Shown: piece after piece, positions 1 to 7,736 of the stretch
How positions within the stretch are numbered: the stretch's first letter is position 1
Layout of the letters: each line of letters opens with the position of its first letter
Program-made: the position numbers and the translations under genes
Notes under the pieces: generated by a model
The model's database searches: none
The model's input: the letters and a program-made list of their open reading frames with translations, nothing else
Told to the model about the DNA's origin: nothing
DNA from: Desulfobacterales bacterium
GTDB taxonomy: Bacteria > Desulfobacterota > Desulfobacteria > Desulfobacterales > JASJAZ01
Direction: 5' to 3'
Length of the DNA: 35,310 nt
Assembly (NCBI GenBank): GCA_030066785.1
Contig: JASJAZ010000062.1
Coordinates: 1 to 35,310, forward strand

Positions 1-1517
1 CGCTCAATGGTCTCTTCTTTGTCTTTAAAACCGAGGCCCTTGCAAATATAGGCCACGGCGAGGCCGGAAAAAGTGCCCCAGAAAGCACAGTGCATGGACA
101 GCGGATACTTCCAGACATAATAGGTCAGAAATACGCCGATCATACCTGCCAGAACCCCCAGGGTCGCGCCAATGCTTGGGAACCGGAATCCCCAATGCAC
201 GCCCAAAAGGAGCACATACATGACGAATCCAAAGGCCGTTGCCAGGGCCCCCAGGATAACCAGAGCAGCTTTCGACGTGAGTCCCACCCAGAGTGCGGCA
301 ATGGTGACCACGGTGGCCAGGATGCGGTTGACCCAAATCTGTTCCGCATGGCCGGCTTCTTGTTTGCGGATATAACGCCAGTAAACATCGCGCAGCAGGA
401 TCGATCCGCCGGTGCCGATGTATGGCGCCGCCGTGGAATGGATCGCAGCAATCGCACCCATGAACACAAGGCCGAGCACAAACGGTGGCAGATAGGTTAC
501 CATCAGTTTGGGCACCAGATCACTGTCTTTGGCAAGCACCAGAATACCTTGCAGCTCCAGAATACGTCCGCCCATCCCCTGAAATGCAGTGAAGAAGAAC
601 AAGGCGAAACCAACCACGAAGGTGGACATGAACGCCTGCTGCCAGGCCAGCGGTTTGGGGGATTTGATACCGAAATTCCACAGGGTAAAAGCCGGTGAGG
701 ATTGAATCCCCATCAGGGCAAACATATAGGTCAGAACCATCACAGCCGTCCAAGTGGTTTCACCGGATGCGCCACCCAGACCCCAGTTAATGACCCGGGG
801 TACTTCCAGCATGCGTTTGGCCAGATTGCCATACTTGGCATGGTCGGTCGGCAACTCGCCCAGTTTTTGTGTGAAAGCTGTCCAACCGCCGATGTCACTG
901 GAGGTGATGACGTAGAAGCCGAGCAGGATGATACCGCCGACCAGTAGAATAAACTGGAGCACACCCACCCAGGTACTGGCTTTCAAACCGCCGGTGCAGA
1001 CATAGAACCACACGATAAATGCCATGAAAATGGCACCAAAGGTAACCGGCACACCGGCGACCCAGTGAAAAAGGGCTGCCGAGGCCATGAGTTGTACCGC
1101 CGAGTAAAACATCGAATACAGAAAAGCGGTAAACACGACCAGCCAACGAACCGCTTCCGTATTATAGTAATACGCAAACATATCGCCGGGGGTGATGAAA
1201 CCATAGCGTTTGCCCATGAGCCAGTTCCGTTTGGCAAAAAAGGTGCCGGTGATCGGAATGGTGAGCACGTAAAACGAGGCAAACGCGTAGGCCAATCCAT
1301 CACGCCAGATCAATCCCGGATGACCGATAAAGGTCCATCCGGAAAATGATGCTGCCGTGGCCGCCATTAAGAACGCGATAAAAGGAATTGAGCGACCGGC
1401 AATGGCATAGCCCGAACTGGTCTTTTCCGTAAAATAGCCTCGCAATCCCCAGTAGATACAGTAGCAGATATAGAGGCCCAATAAGATGTAGACCCAAGTT
1501 ACGTTAACGTCTTCCAT
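1..1517 (-). CDS. Sodium:solute symporter family permease, probable acetate/short-chain acid uptake (3' end outside window)
   Basis: My translation of the minus strand from ATG at 1517 gives about 505 residues with no stop before the window edge, so the C-terminus is missing. The protein is a string of hydrophobic helices. It starts MEDVNVTWVYILLGLYICY and contains the conserved early segment AATAASFSGWTFIGHPGL and later GAIAAIHSTAAPYIGTGGS, both typical of the SSS (Na+/solute symporter) family, in which the second region contributes to sodium binding. The start is set by AGGAGG at 1524-1529, six bases before the ATG. It lies downstream of acs on the same strand, so acetate or another short-chain carboxylate is the likely substrate. 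That is inference; the sequence alone does not distinguish it from proline or pantothenate carriers. No small DUF485/DUF4212-type partner gene precedes it, as often occurs for such carriers. GC content is high compared with the rest of the window. Confidence 0.85.
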   Translation of the reverse strand, partial: MEDVNVTWVYILLGLYICYCIYWGLRGYFTEKTSSGYAIAGRSIPFIAFLMAATAASFSGWTFIGHPGLIWRDGLAYAFASFYVLTIPITGTFFAKRNWLMGKRYGFITPGDMFAYYYNTEAVRWLVVFTAFLYSMFYSAVQLMASAALFHWVAGVPVTFGAIFMAFIVWFYVCTGGLKASTWVGVLQFILLVGGIILLGFYVITSSDIGGWTAFTQKLGELPTDHAKYGNLAKRMLEVPRVINWGLGGASGETTWTAVMVLTYMFALMGIQSSPAFTLWNFGIKSPKPLAWQQAFMSTFVVGFALFFFTAFQGMGGRILELQGILVLAKDSDLVPKLMVTYLPPFVLGLVFMGAIAAIHSTAAPYIGTGGSILLRDVYWRYIRKQEAGHAEQIWVNRILATVVTIAALWVGLTSKAALVILGALATAFGFVMYVLLLGVHWGFRFPSIGATLGVLAGMIGVFLTYYVWKYPLSMHCAFWGTFSGLAVAYICKGLGFKDKEETIE

Positions 1518-1547
1518 TGTTTTCCTCCTGTCCCATTTGTCAAAGCA

Positions 1548-1562
1548 AATTGACAGTCAATT
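1548..1562. promoter_or_regulatory. 15-bp palindrome in the symporter leader
   Basis: AATTGAC and GTCAATT are perfect 7-bp arms around one central base, 31 bases upstream of the symporter start codon. A third TTGAC-like half site (TTGTCAA) follows at 1538-1544, closer to the gene. It may be a regulator operator or a small hairpin before the ribosome binding site. No direct evidence names the regulator. Confidence 0.35.
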
Positions 1563-1602
1563 ATAAGAATTTGCAAGTTTAAAGGGTTTTTCTGACGGCG
1601 GT

Positions 1603-1614
1603 ATCACCTCCCTT
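1603..1614 (-). promoter_or_regulatory. Orphan Shine-Dalgarno-like sequence in the symporter leader
   Basis: On the minus strand this reads AAGGGAGGTGAT, a near-complete complement of the 16S 3' end, but no ATG follows at normal distance. It lies inside a 19-codon reading frame (1638 to 1579, starting ATG) about 60 bases upstream of the symporter. A very similar orphan site lies in the acs leader. Its role is unknown. Confidence 0.35.
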
Positions 1615-1672
1615 CATGTTGACATGTTTATGTTTCATTAAAAAACCTTGATACGTTATTGAATATCAGAGC

Positions 1673-1699
1673 GGGGATCCATTTAAGGGCTGGATCCCC
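1673..1699 (-). other. Strong hairpin between acs and the symporter
   Basis: GGGGATCCA (1673-1681) and TGGATCCCC (1691-1699) are perfect 9-bp arms around a 9-base loop. There is no T-run after the stem on the minus strand, so a standard intrinsic terminator is not supported. A stem of this strength between two co-directional genes would fit mRNA end protection or processing, giving unequal levels of the two products (inference). Confidence 0.5.
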
Positions 1700-1729
1700 T
1701 GCCCTGTTGGAAAAATTTTCCCAAAAATA

Positions 1730-3763
1730 TTAACCCTTAACCATCTCTTTGATTTCAGCCACAATTTCCGGGTTCGCTAAAGTGGTAACATCGCCTTCGT
1801 CCTGGTCGTTAGACAGCGCCGCCAGAACCCGCCGCATGATCTTACCGGAGCGGGTTTTGGGCATATCCTTAACGATCCAGACCTTGCGTGGCTTGGCGAT
1901 TTTACCGATCTCGGTGGAGATGGTATCCGAGATCTTTTGTGCCAGGGCATCGCTGGCTTCCAGACCCGGTTTGAGCGCGATGTACAGATCCGGTTCTTTA
2001 CCCTTGATCTCGTGATTGACCGGTACCACCGCGGCTTCGGCGACTTCTTCCACCACCAGGGCGGCCGATTCAATCTCCTTGGTGCCCAGACGGTGCCCCG
2101 AGACGTTGATGACGTCATCAATCCGTCCGAGGATGCGGACATAGCCGTCCTCGGGGATCACGGCGGCATCACCCGTCATGTAGGGCCAGTCGCGCCAGTC
2201 CTTGCTTTTCGGGTCCTTGCAGTAGCGGGCAAAATAGGTTTCCACGAATCGGTCACGATCGCCCCAGATGGTCTGGAACATGCCCGGCCACGGGTTCTGA
2301 ATGCAAATGTTGGCAGCCTTGCCGGTTCCCGCGGGCACCTCGTTCCCATCATCGTCATAGAGAATCGGGTGGATGCCCGGCATCCCCGGTCCGCCACTTC
2401 CCGGTTTCATGGGGATAAGTCCCGGCAGGGTGCTGCACAGAAAGCCGCCGGTTTCGGTCTGCCAATAGGTATCCACGATGGCGGCCTTGCCTTTGCCGAC
2501 CACTTCGTAATACCATTTCCATACCTCGGGCTCGATGGGTTCGCCCACGGTGGTCATGTGCTTGAACTCATAATTATACTTGGCCGGTTCATCGGGCCCG
2601 ATTTTGCGCAACGCCCGGATGGCGGTGGGGGCGGTATGAAAGATGTTGACATCCAGGTCCTGGGCAATACGCCAGGCACGCCCGGCATCCGGATAGGTGG
2701 GAACACCTTCAAAAATCACAGAAGAGGCGGCAACGGCCAGGGGGCCATAGACAATATAGGAATGGCCTGTGATCCAGCCGATGTCGGCCATGCACCAGTA
2801 AACATCGGTGGGATGGATGTCCTGAACGTACTTCGATGTGCCGGCGGTATAAGCTAAATAACCGCCGGTACCGTGCTGGCAACCCTTGGGTTTGCCGGTG
2901 GTACCGCTGGTATACATCAGAAACAACGGCTCTTCGGCGTTCATTTTTTCGGGTTCCACCCGTACACCGTAAAAATCTTTAAGTACGTCATTGGCAAAGA
3001 AATCCCGCCCATCGACCATTGGTGTGGGGCTGGAGGCTTTGCCGGGATAGCGTTGCCATACGAGAACTTTATCTACGGTTTGTCCATCTTTGCCTGCCAG
3101 ATCGACCGCGATATCGGCATTTTGTTTGTGATCGAGCAGTGTGCCGCTGCGATAGTAGGCATCGGCCGTGATCAGGACCCGGCTGCCGGAGTCGACGATC
3201 CGGTCGGCGCAGGCGCGTCCGCTGAAGCCACCAAACACCTGGCTGTGAATCACCCCGAGACGGGCACAGGCTAGCATGGTGATCGGCAGTTCCGGAATCA
3301 TCGGCATATGCAGCGTGACCCGATCACCCCGCTTTAAACCCGCAAAATCCCGTAAAAGCGCGGCAAATTCATTCACGCGCACATACAGCTGCTGATAGGT
3401 AATGGCCTGGTAGGATTCCTCGAGCGGTTCTGGTACGAAATGCAGGGCCGCCTTGTTTTTGTATTCGGCCAGATGACGGTCCACACAGTTGTAGCTGGCG
3501 TTGAGTTGTCCACCCTTGAACCACTTGTAGCAGGGTGCATCGCTGGTATCGATGATTTCATCCCAGTACTTGTACCAGGTCAGCAGATCCGCATATTCTT
3601 TGAAGCAGTTCGGGACATTTTCCAGGCTGAAGCGATCATAAATGCTTTCATCGGTCATATTTGCCTGGGCGATGAACTTGGTTGAGGGATAATAAAGCTT
3701 TTCTTCCTGCCAGTGTACCGCAATTTGAGCTTCCGATGTTTCAACAACTTCTTTTTCTGCCAT
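1730..3763 (-). CDS. acs: Acetyl-CoA synthetase, AMP-forming
   Basis: Activates acetate with ATP and CoA to acetyl-CoA, AMP and PPi in the cytoplasm. The protein has 677 residues, slightly longer than the usual ~650. Visible motifs are the AMP-binding P-loop YTSGTTGKPKG, the TTVGEPI and DTYWQTETGG segments (with the Trp that limits the acyl pocket in Acs), GRIDDVINVSGHRLGT, and the C-terminal PKTRSGKIMRR with the catalytic Lys that is reversibly acetylated in this family. The usual GWVTGHSY acetate-pocket segment reads GWITGHSY here, a conservative change. AAAGGAGG sits about six bases before the ATG at 3763. A TetR-family gene lies upstream and a sodium:solute symporter downstream, both on the same strand, which suggests one acetate utilisation locus. 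GC content and codon use are richer in G/C than in most other genes of the window. Propionate could also be used. Confidence 0.95.
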   Translation of the reverse strand: MAEKEVVETSEAQIAVHWQEEKLYYPSTKFIAQANMTDESIYDRFSLENVPNCFKEYADLLTWYKYWDEIIDTSDAPCYKWFKGGQLNASYNCVDRHLAEYKNKAALHFVPEPLEESYQAITYQQLYVRVNEFAALLRDFAGLKRGDRVTLHMPMIPELPITMLACARLGVIHSQVFGGFSGRACADRIVDSGSRVLITADAYYRSGTLLDHKQNADIAVDLAGKDGQTVDKVLVWQRYPGKASSPTPMVDGRDFFANDVLKDFYGVRVEPEKMNAEEPLFLMYTSGTTGKPKGCQHGTGGYLAYTAGTSKYVQDIHPTDVYWCMADIGWITGHSYIVYGPLAVAASSVIFEGVPTYPDAGRAWRIAQDLDVNIFHTAPTAIRALRKIGPDEPAKYNYEFKHMTTVGEPIEPEVWKWYYEVVGKGKAAIVDTYWQTETGGFLCSTLPGLIPMKPGSGGPGMPGIHPILYDDDGNEVPAGTGKAANICIQNPWPGMFQTIWGDRDRFVETYFARYCKDPKSKDWRDWPYMTGDAAVIPEDGYVRILGRIDDVINVSGHRLGTKEIESAALVVEEVAEAAVVPVNHEIKGKEPDLYIALKPGLEASDALAQKISDTISTEIGKIAKPRKVWIVKDMPKTRSGKIMRRVLAALSNDQDEGDVTTLANPEIVAEIKEMVKG

Positions 3764-3784
3764 ATTGTAACCTCCTTTTTATTT

Positions 3785-3846
3785 AGACCGGTGTTGTTGA
3801 TTCAATTGACGATCAGACCGGTAGCAAACATCGGATGATCAACAAC
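3785..3846. promoter_or_regulatory. Repeats in the acs leader
   Basis: Two copies of AGACCGGT start at 3785 and 3815, 30 bp apart, which places them on the same DNA face. Overlapping them, GTTGTTGAT (3793-3801) and ATCAACAAC (3838-3846) form perfect 9-bp inverted arms. Candidates are an operator for the neighbouring TetR-type regulator or a leader RNA stem. No promoter boxes are clear here. Confidence 0.3.
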
Positions 3847-3877
3847 GTCTCTTGTAAATACGAATAAACGCCGTTTG

Positions 3878-3889
3878 CACCTCCTTTCT
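3878..3889 (-). promoter_or_regulatory. Orphan extended Shine-Dalgarno in the acs leader
   Basis: On the minus strand this reads AGAAAGGAGGTG, a full-length match to the anti-SD tail of 16S rRNA, 115 bases upstream of acs. No ATG, GTG or TTG follows within normal initiation distance. acs has its own separate AAAGGAGG next to its start. Confidence 0.35.
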
Positions 3890-3955
3890 ATTCGAAATGG
3901 TATGGTTTCTGAACACGCCCTATCCAAACGTTATCCACAATCGGCAACATTCCGA

Positions 3956-4618
3956 TTATGATGCAATTTTCTCACTCATCAGGTTGTCTTGACGTTGAAT
4001 CCCTTTGGCAAATATATGAAACGCAGTTTCCAGGGTTTCGCGCAGATAATTCTTATTTTCGTTGAGGGTGCGTTTGCTCTCTTCCCAGAGAACCACCCCG
4101 GAGAATAATGATAAGGCAATATCGGCCAAGGCCATGGGGTGCCTATCTGCAAAATTTCCGCTCTGAATGCCTTCTTTAAAAATATTGGCCATGGTTTGCA
4201 ATGATTTGCGGGAGAGGTCTTTGATTTGGGAAAGTAATTCAGAGGAGAGGTTTTTTAGCGTTTCGCTGGATTGCAGGCGGAACATATTGACCAAGACCAG
4301 AGCGTCAAACTCGTAAATGTCCACCATAGCTTCTCTTAAGGCCGCGATACGATCTTCAGAATTTAGATTTCTCTGCATGCTGACGTGTTCGAATCGAATG
4401 AGCATGTATTGCAATACCCTCAGTGTCAGTGATGCATACAGTTCGTCCTTGTTTTTGAAATATAAGTAGATGGTGCCCGGGCTGAGTTCCGCCTCAGCCG
4501 CGATGTCTTCCATCGTGCTTTTGTTGAATGACTTGGCAGAGAAAACCCGCTTCGCCGCCAACATGATTTGCTGACGCCTCCGCTCTTTTTCCCTTTCTTT
4601 GCGCTCAGCAATTCCCAT
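3956..4618 (-). CDS. TetR/AcrR-family transcriptional regulator
   Basis: A 220-residue DNA-binding regulator. The N-terminal helix-turn-helix spans about residues 15-62, with the family pattern TMEDIAAEAELSPGTIYLYF followed by KNKDELY. It is preceded by a very basic stretch (ERKEREKERRRQQ) like many deltaproteobacterial members. The C-terminal ~150 residues are helical and would hold the ligand pocket and dimer face; they give no clue to the ligand. It is upstream of and co-directional with acs (192-base gap), so control of acetate or fatty-acid metabolism is plausible but inferred. An ATGAATCAT motif at 4630-4638, close to its own start, could be part of an autoregulatory operator. Confidence 0.9.
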   Translation of the reverse strand: MGIAERKEREKERRRQQIMLAAKRVFSAKSFNKSTMEDIAAEAELSPGTIYLYFKNKDELYASLTLRVLQYMLIRFEHVSMQRNLNSEDRIAALREAMVDIYEFDALVLVNMFRLQSSETLKNLSSELLSQIKDLSRKSLQTMANIFKEGIQSGNFADRHPMALADIALSLFSGVVLWEESKRTLNENKNYLRETLETAFHIFAKGIQRQDNLMSEKIAS

Positions 4619-4945
4619 AAATTCTATAAATGAATCATATTTATTTTCTATAATCCTTTAAATTTGATTTGTATAATTTGTCAAGTAAAATTTATTCATT
4701 TTTTATTAAAAAATAATATTTTTTATATTTTTTTATTTTTTATTTAGACATAAACAAATAAAAGCTTTTTTATTCTACACAACCAAAAAGTCCATTTGCA
4801 TTGTCTGGAAATATTCAGGACGACTAATTTAGGGGTGGTTAAGGCTTGTGATAGGGTGATTTTTTGTATATACGGTAAACTTTCAACGATGTTATCGTAA
4901 ATCTATTTTTATAATGAATCTCAATATTGAAGGTGGGCTATGTCA
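4619..4945. other. Extremely AT-rich intergenic region
   Basis: About 320 bases between the divergently read TetR gene and the first small membrane-protein gene. The part at 4660-4780 is almost all A/T, with long T and A runs, which would favour bent DNA or UP-element-like promoter activity. No reading frame of note was seen. A short inverted repeat, ACGAT-3-ATCGT, lies at 4886-4898 near the plus-strand gene. Confidence 0.5.
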
Positions 4946-5383
4946 ATGTTTCATTTTCCGATTGCCGAGTATCCACCGGCCACCAAAAAAGCGGTCTTGT
5001 TTCTTTGCCTGGGATGGATATTTCATTTTTTTCACTATTTCAAATTTTTGTTAAACGCCGAACCGGCGCGCCAAGAAGTCCTGCAAATCGCTGTTGGTGT
5101 CGGTATCTGTATGTTTGTGGCCGGGGTAAAAAAATGGGCCCGCATGCTTTGCATTTTTTTTAATTTTGCGATTATCGGTTTATACTTAATGATCACATAT
5201 GTTTATATTGTTGGCGCTGAAAATAAAGACCTTGCGGTTTACAGCACAATCGTCGTGGCACTGTTTGCATTGGCGACCTTTTATTTAATGCAAAAAGAAA
5301 CCGGACAATTTTTTATGGATTACAACAAAACCGACCAAGATGGAGACGAATCAGATGCTGACGCTGCCAATGAGTCCAAATAA
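4946..5383 (+). CDS. Small multi-pass membrane protein, unknown function
   Basis: About 145 residues with four probable transmembrane helices: a first around KKAVLFLCLGWIFHFFHYF, a second around EVLQIAVGVGICMFVAGV, a third LCIFFNFAIIGLYLMITYVYIV and a fourth YSTIVVALFALATFYLM. The C-terminal tail is acidic (DQDGDESDADAANESK) and probably cytoplasmic. I do not recognise the family. Two in-frame ATGs exist at 4940 and 4946. I chose 4946 because AGGTGGG at 4931-4937 is 8 bases from it but only 2 from the first. A second small membrane gene follows on the same strand after about 110 bases. Confidence 0.7.
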   Translation: MFHFPIAEYPPATKKAVLFLCLGWIFHFFHYFKFLLNAEPARQEVLQIAVGVGICMFVAGVKKWARMLCIFFNFAIIGLYLMITYVYIVGAENKDLAVYSTIVVALFALATFYLMQKETGQFFMDYNKTDQDGDESDADAANESK

Positions 5384-5459
5384 ACATGAATCGATGACAG
5401 GATGTGGGTATGTGTTTAGCATTTGCTTAATTTCTACCAACCGGATGTGAACTTGTCGA

Positions 5460-5481
5460 TATAATTACGATTTGTAATCGT
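5460..5481 (+). promoter_or_regulatory. -10 box and inverted repeat before the zinc-ribbon gene
   Basis: A perfect TATAAT at 5460-5465 is followed at 5467-5481 by ACGAT-5-ATCGT. The repeat would overlap the transcription start. No good -35 box is seen. The gene upstream has a related ACGAT-3-ATCGT repeat. Confidence 0.35.
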
Positions 5482-5494
5482 CGAAGGCAAAAAA

Positions 5495-5719
5495 ATGAAA
5501 TTATCCCCTAAAGAAGTTGTATGTGACTGTGGCCATTCTCAAATGTTGGATCGCAGCAAATTAATGTGTACCAAGTGCGGTAAATACGTGTTTTACAATC
5601 CCCGCGACAAACGCAAACACAAAATCAACAAGGCCTATACCGTTATTTTAATCGCCGCCGCAATGGGATTTGTCGCTTATATTTTCATCGAAATGATCGT
5701 CGATCCCCTCCTGGGCTAA
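5495..5719 (+). CDS. Small zinc-ribbon membrane-anchored protein
   Basis: 74 residues. The N-terminal half has two Cys knuckles, C10-x-C12-G and C25-x2-C28-G, a compact zinc-ribbon arrangement. It is followed by a basic linker (RDKRKHKINK) and one transmembrane helix at about residues 47-67 (YTVILIAAAMGFVAYIFIEM). The basic linker before the helix suggests the metal-binding part faces the cytoplasm. Function is unknown; similar small proteins often act as adaptors or assembly factors, but nothing here proves that. It ends 12 bases before the convergent ParB-domain gene. Confidence 0.7.
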   Translation: MKLSPKEVVCDCGHSQMLDRSKLMCTKCGKYVFYNPRDKRKHKINKAYTVILIAAAMGFVAYIFIEMIVDPLLG

Positions 5720-5731
5720 TACGCCTTTCCC

Positions 5732-6688
5732 CTAGCGCTTTAACAGGCTGGCCATGTTTTCATCCCGGGCCAATTGCTTTAGATCTTCCGCGCTTTGCTC
5801 AAGCTCAGCCGTGGTTTCAAATGTTATCTGAAGCGTGTAGGTTGGGGCTTCAAAATATTTAGGCGGGTTCAACCGCATATTGGGTGCCAGAGGCATGGCC
5901 TGTTTCCGGTTTTCAAAATCCTTTTCAACCCGGCGTATTTCCGGGAAACGCCTGCTTTGCAGATACTGCCGCAAGCGTGCAATTTGTTGATTGCGATCCA
6001 ACTCAAGGTCATTTAGTGTCACCTGTATTTCAGGTGTCGTCACGATTTGTTTGACTGCCAAGTCTTCTCTGGCGGCGATCTCCGTTATTTGCCTAAGAAT
6101 TTCTTTTTGTTTGTTCAGACTGAGTTTCAGATGCAAAAACAAATCGATCAGCACATCAGCAGCGCCCTGATCCATCTGCATCAATGCCAAGGCAACCGGC
6201 AAGGCAATTTCTTGCCGTATGATTCCAGCCTGTAATTTTGCGGGAAACGTAACTAAGGGCCTGATTTTAGATATAAACTTGGTGTTGGCCGGCAAGCCCA
6301 AGCTTGCGGCTATTTCAGGGAATTCTTTTGGTTTGGAAATAATATTTCTGATTAGCTGATATGACCGGCTGAGCTCCACCAAATTAAGGGATCGTTGGGA
6401 TACGTTGTCAGCGATGGCCAATTTAACACAATCAAACTCAGAAGCATTTTCGCTGATTACCTGCGCCGGCAGATGATCTGATTCAAGGCAACGAAGCGCC
6501 GCAATGCGTCGATGGCCGCATACGATTCCAAAACGATTAACTTTCTTAAAAAGAATGGGTGGATTAAGAATACCAACGGACCGGATGCTTGCGACAAGCG
6601 GTGGCCGGTTGGTGTCAGTGGTAATACGATAGCGAATATCCTTAGAATCGATGTCTCTAAGGGCAACAGTTGCCGACTTAAAATGCAT
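5732..6688 (-). CDS. ParB/Srx-fold (ParB N-terminal domain) protein
   Basis: 318 residues. The first ~100 residues resemble the ParB N-terminal nuclease/CTPase-like domain, with the pattern SIRSVGILNPPILF and the signature GIVCGHRRIAALRCL. The middle, around residues 115-200, could hold a helix-turn-helix (EIAASLGLPANTKFISKIR); the C-terminal third is unrecognised. It is not the usual chromosome-partitioning parB, because no parA or gid genes are next to it. Its ATG at 6688 lies inside the end of purC, an 11-base overlap in a different frame, so translation is probably coupled to purC termination. No convincing Shine-Dalgarno was seen. The link between purine synthesis and a ParB-fold protein is unexplained. 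Confidence 0.8.
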   Translation of the reverse strand: MHFKSATVALRDIDSKDIRYRITTDTNRPPLVASIRSVGILNPPILFKKVNRFGIVCGHRRIAALRCLESDHLPAQVISENASEFDCVKLAIADNVSQRSLNLVELSRSYQLIRNIISKPKEFPEIAASLGLPANTKFISKIRPLVTFPAKLQAGIIRQEIALPVALALMQMDQGAADVLIDLFLHLKLSLNKQKEILRQITEIAAREDLAVKQIVTTPEIQVTLNDLELDRNQQIARLRQYLQSRRFPEIRRVEKDFENRKQAMPLAPNMRLNPPKYFEAPTYTLQITFETTAELEQSAEDLKQLARDENMASLLKR

Positions 6689-7574
6689 ATTCAGCGCCAG
6701 CCAGTTGTGACAAGGCCTCTAAATATTTGCGACGGGTGTTTTCGATAACCTCCGGTGGTAATGATGGTGCGGGCGGTGTTTTATCCCAGTTTAGGGTGTT
6801 AAGGTAATCACGTACATATTGTTTATCATAGCTTTGTTGGGGCCCACCCGGCTGGTAGGTTTCATGCGGCCAAAACCGTGATGAATCCGGCGTCAGTACC
6901 TCGTCGATCAAAATTAATTCATTGTCCATCAAACCAAATTCGAACTTCGTATCGGCAATGATAATGCCTTTTTCAGCCGCCAGTTCCCTGCCCTTCTGGT
7001 AAATAGCCAAACTGAGCTCTTTTACTTGAGTGGCCCGCGCTTTACCGATTTTTTCTACAGTTGCATCAAAATCGATATTTATATCGTGTTGTCCGATTTC
7101 CTCCTTGGTGGAAGGGGTAAATATCGGTTCGGGAAGCTTATCCGATTCTTTTAAATTAGCCGGCAGGGAAATACCGCACACTGTTTGCGTTGTTTGATAT
7201 GATTTCCACCCGGATCCGGATATATAGCCACGCACAACACACTCGATGGGCAGGGGCTCGGCCTTTTTGACCAGCATGCTGCGGTCCTGCAGCATTTGCC
7301 GGTAGGGTTGCAACTCTGTGGGATACTGCGACACGTCACAGGTTATGACATGATTGGCAATGATCGGTTGCATGATATCAAACCAGAAACGGGATAACTG
7401 AGTTAACACTTTACCCTTATCGGGGACCGGATCGGGCATGACCACATCAAAAGCTGAAATCCGATCAGTTGCTATCATCAGATAAGCATCATCCAACTCA
7501 TAAATATCTCTGACCTTACCGCGCTTCACCAGTTGAATTTTCGGCATTTGAGTTTCAATCACTGCAGCTTCCAT
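6678..7574 (-). CDS. purC: Phosphoribosylaminoimidazole-succinocarboxamide synthase (SAICAR synthetase)
   Basis: Purine biosynthesis: joins CAIR and aspartate with ATP to make SAICAR. The 298-residue length matches the eukaryote-like/long PurC type rather than the ~240-residue enterobacterial form. Visible motifs are LVKRGKVRDIYEL near the N-terminus, ATDRISAFDVVMPDPVPDKG, the ECVVRGYISGSGWKSY segment that binds substrate, DTKFEFGL and ILIDEVLTPDSSRFW. AAGGA lies seven bases before the ATG. It follows the terminator of the upstream signalling operon, so it must have its own promoter in the AT-rich stretch at 7575-7640. The downstream ParB-domain gene overlaps its last 11 bases. Confidence 0.95.
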   Translation of the reverse strand: MEAAVIETQMPKIQLVKRGKVRDIYELDDAYLMIATDRISAFDVVMPDPVPDKGKVLTQLSRFWFDIMQPIIANHVITCDVSQYPTELQPYRQMLQDRSMLVKKAEPLPIECVVRGYISGSGWKSYQTTQTVCGISLPANLKESDKLPEPIFTPSTKEEIGQHDINIDFDATVEKIGKARATQVKELSLAIYQKGRELAAEKGIIIADTKFEFGLMDNELILIDEVLTPDSSRFWPHETYQPGGPQQSYDKQYVRDYLNTLNWDKTPPAPSLPPEVIENTRRKYLEALSQLAGAEYAF

Positions 7575-7642
7575 CGACGCATCCTTTTTTAATTTTTGTA
7601 GTTTTTTTATATATTTAATAATTAAAATTTAGTTTATACTTT

Positions 7643-7664
7643 AAAAAAAATACCCGAAGGTATT
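7643..7664 (-). terminator. Intrinsic terminator of the MglA/PilZ operon
   Basis: Read on the minus strand: AATACC, a TTCG tetraloop, GGTATT, then a run of eight Ts. This is a textbook Rho-independent terminator, about 73 bases after the stop codon of the phosphoesterase gene and before purC. It separates the two transcription units. Confidence 0.85.
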
Positions 7665-7736
7665 CGCACGCTTAATCACTTTTCATCCTGTTTTAGTCAA
7701 TTGGATTAAGAAGTCAATAGCAATTGCGGATAAGCC

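Noticed and set aside
90-698. Plus-strand open frame opposite the symporter
   Set aside because: Antisense to a well-supported membrane transporter. The composition (many His, Gln, Arg) is typical of an antisense shadow.
1937-2857. Long plus-strand open frame (about 306 codons) opposite acs
   Set aside because: It lies fully antisense to a clear acs gene with strong codon bias; high GC keeps the opposite frame open. It has no family features.
3878-3890. Sequence identical to the 3' tail of 16S rRNA on the plus strand
   Set aside because: Only about 13 bases match; it is explained as a Shine-Dalgarno-like sequence on the minus strand, not an rRNA remnant.
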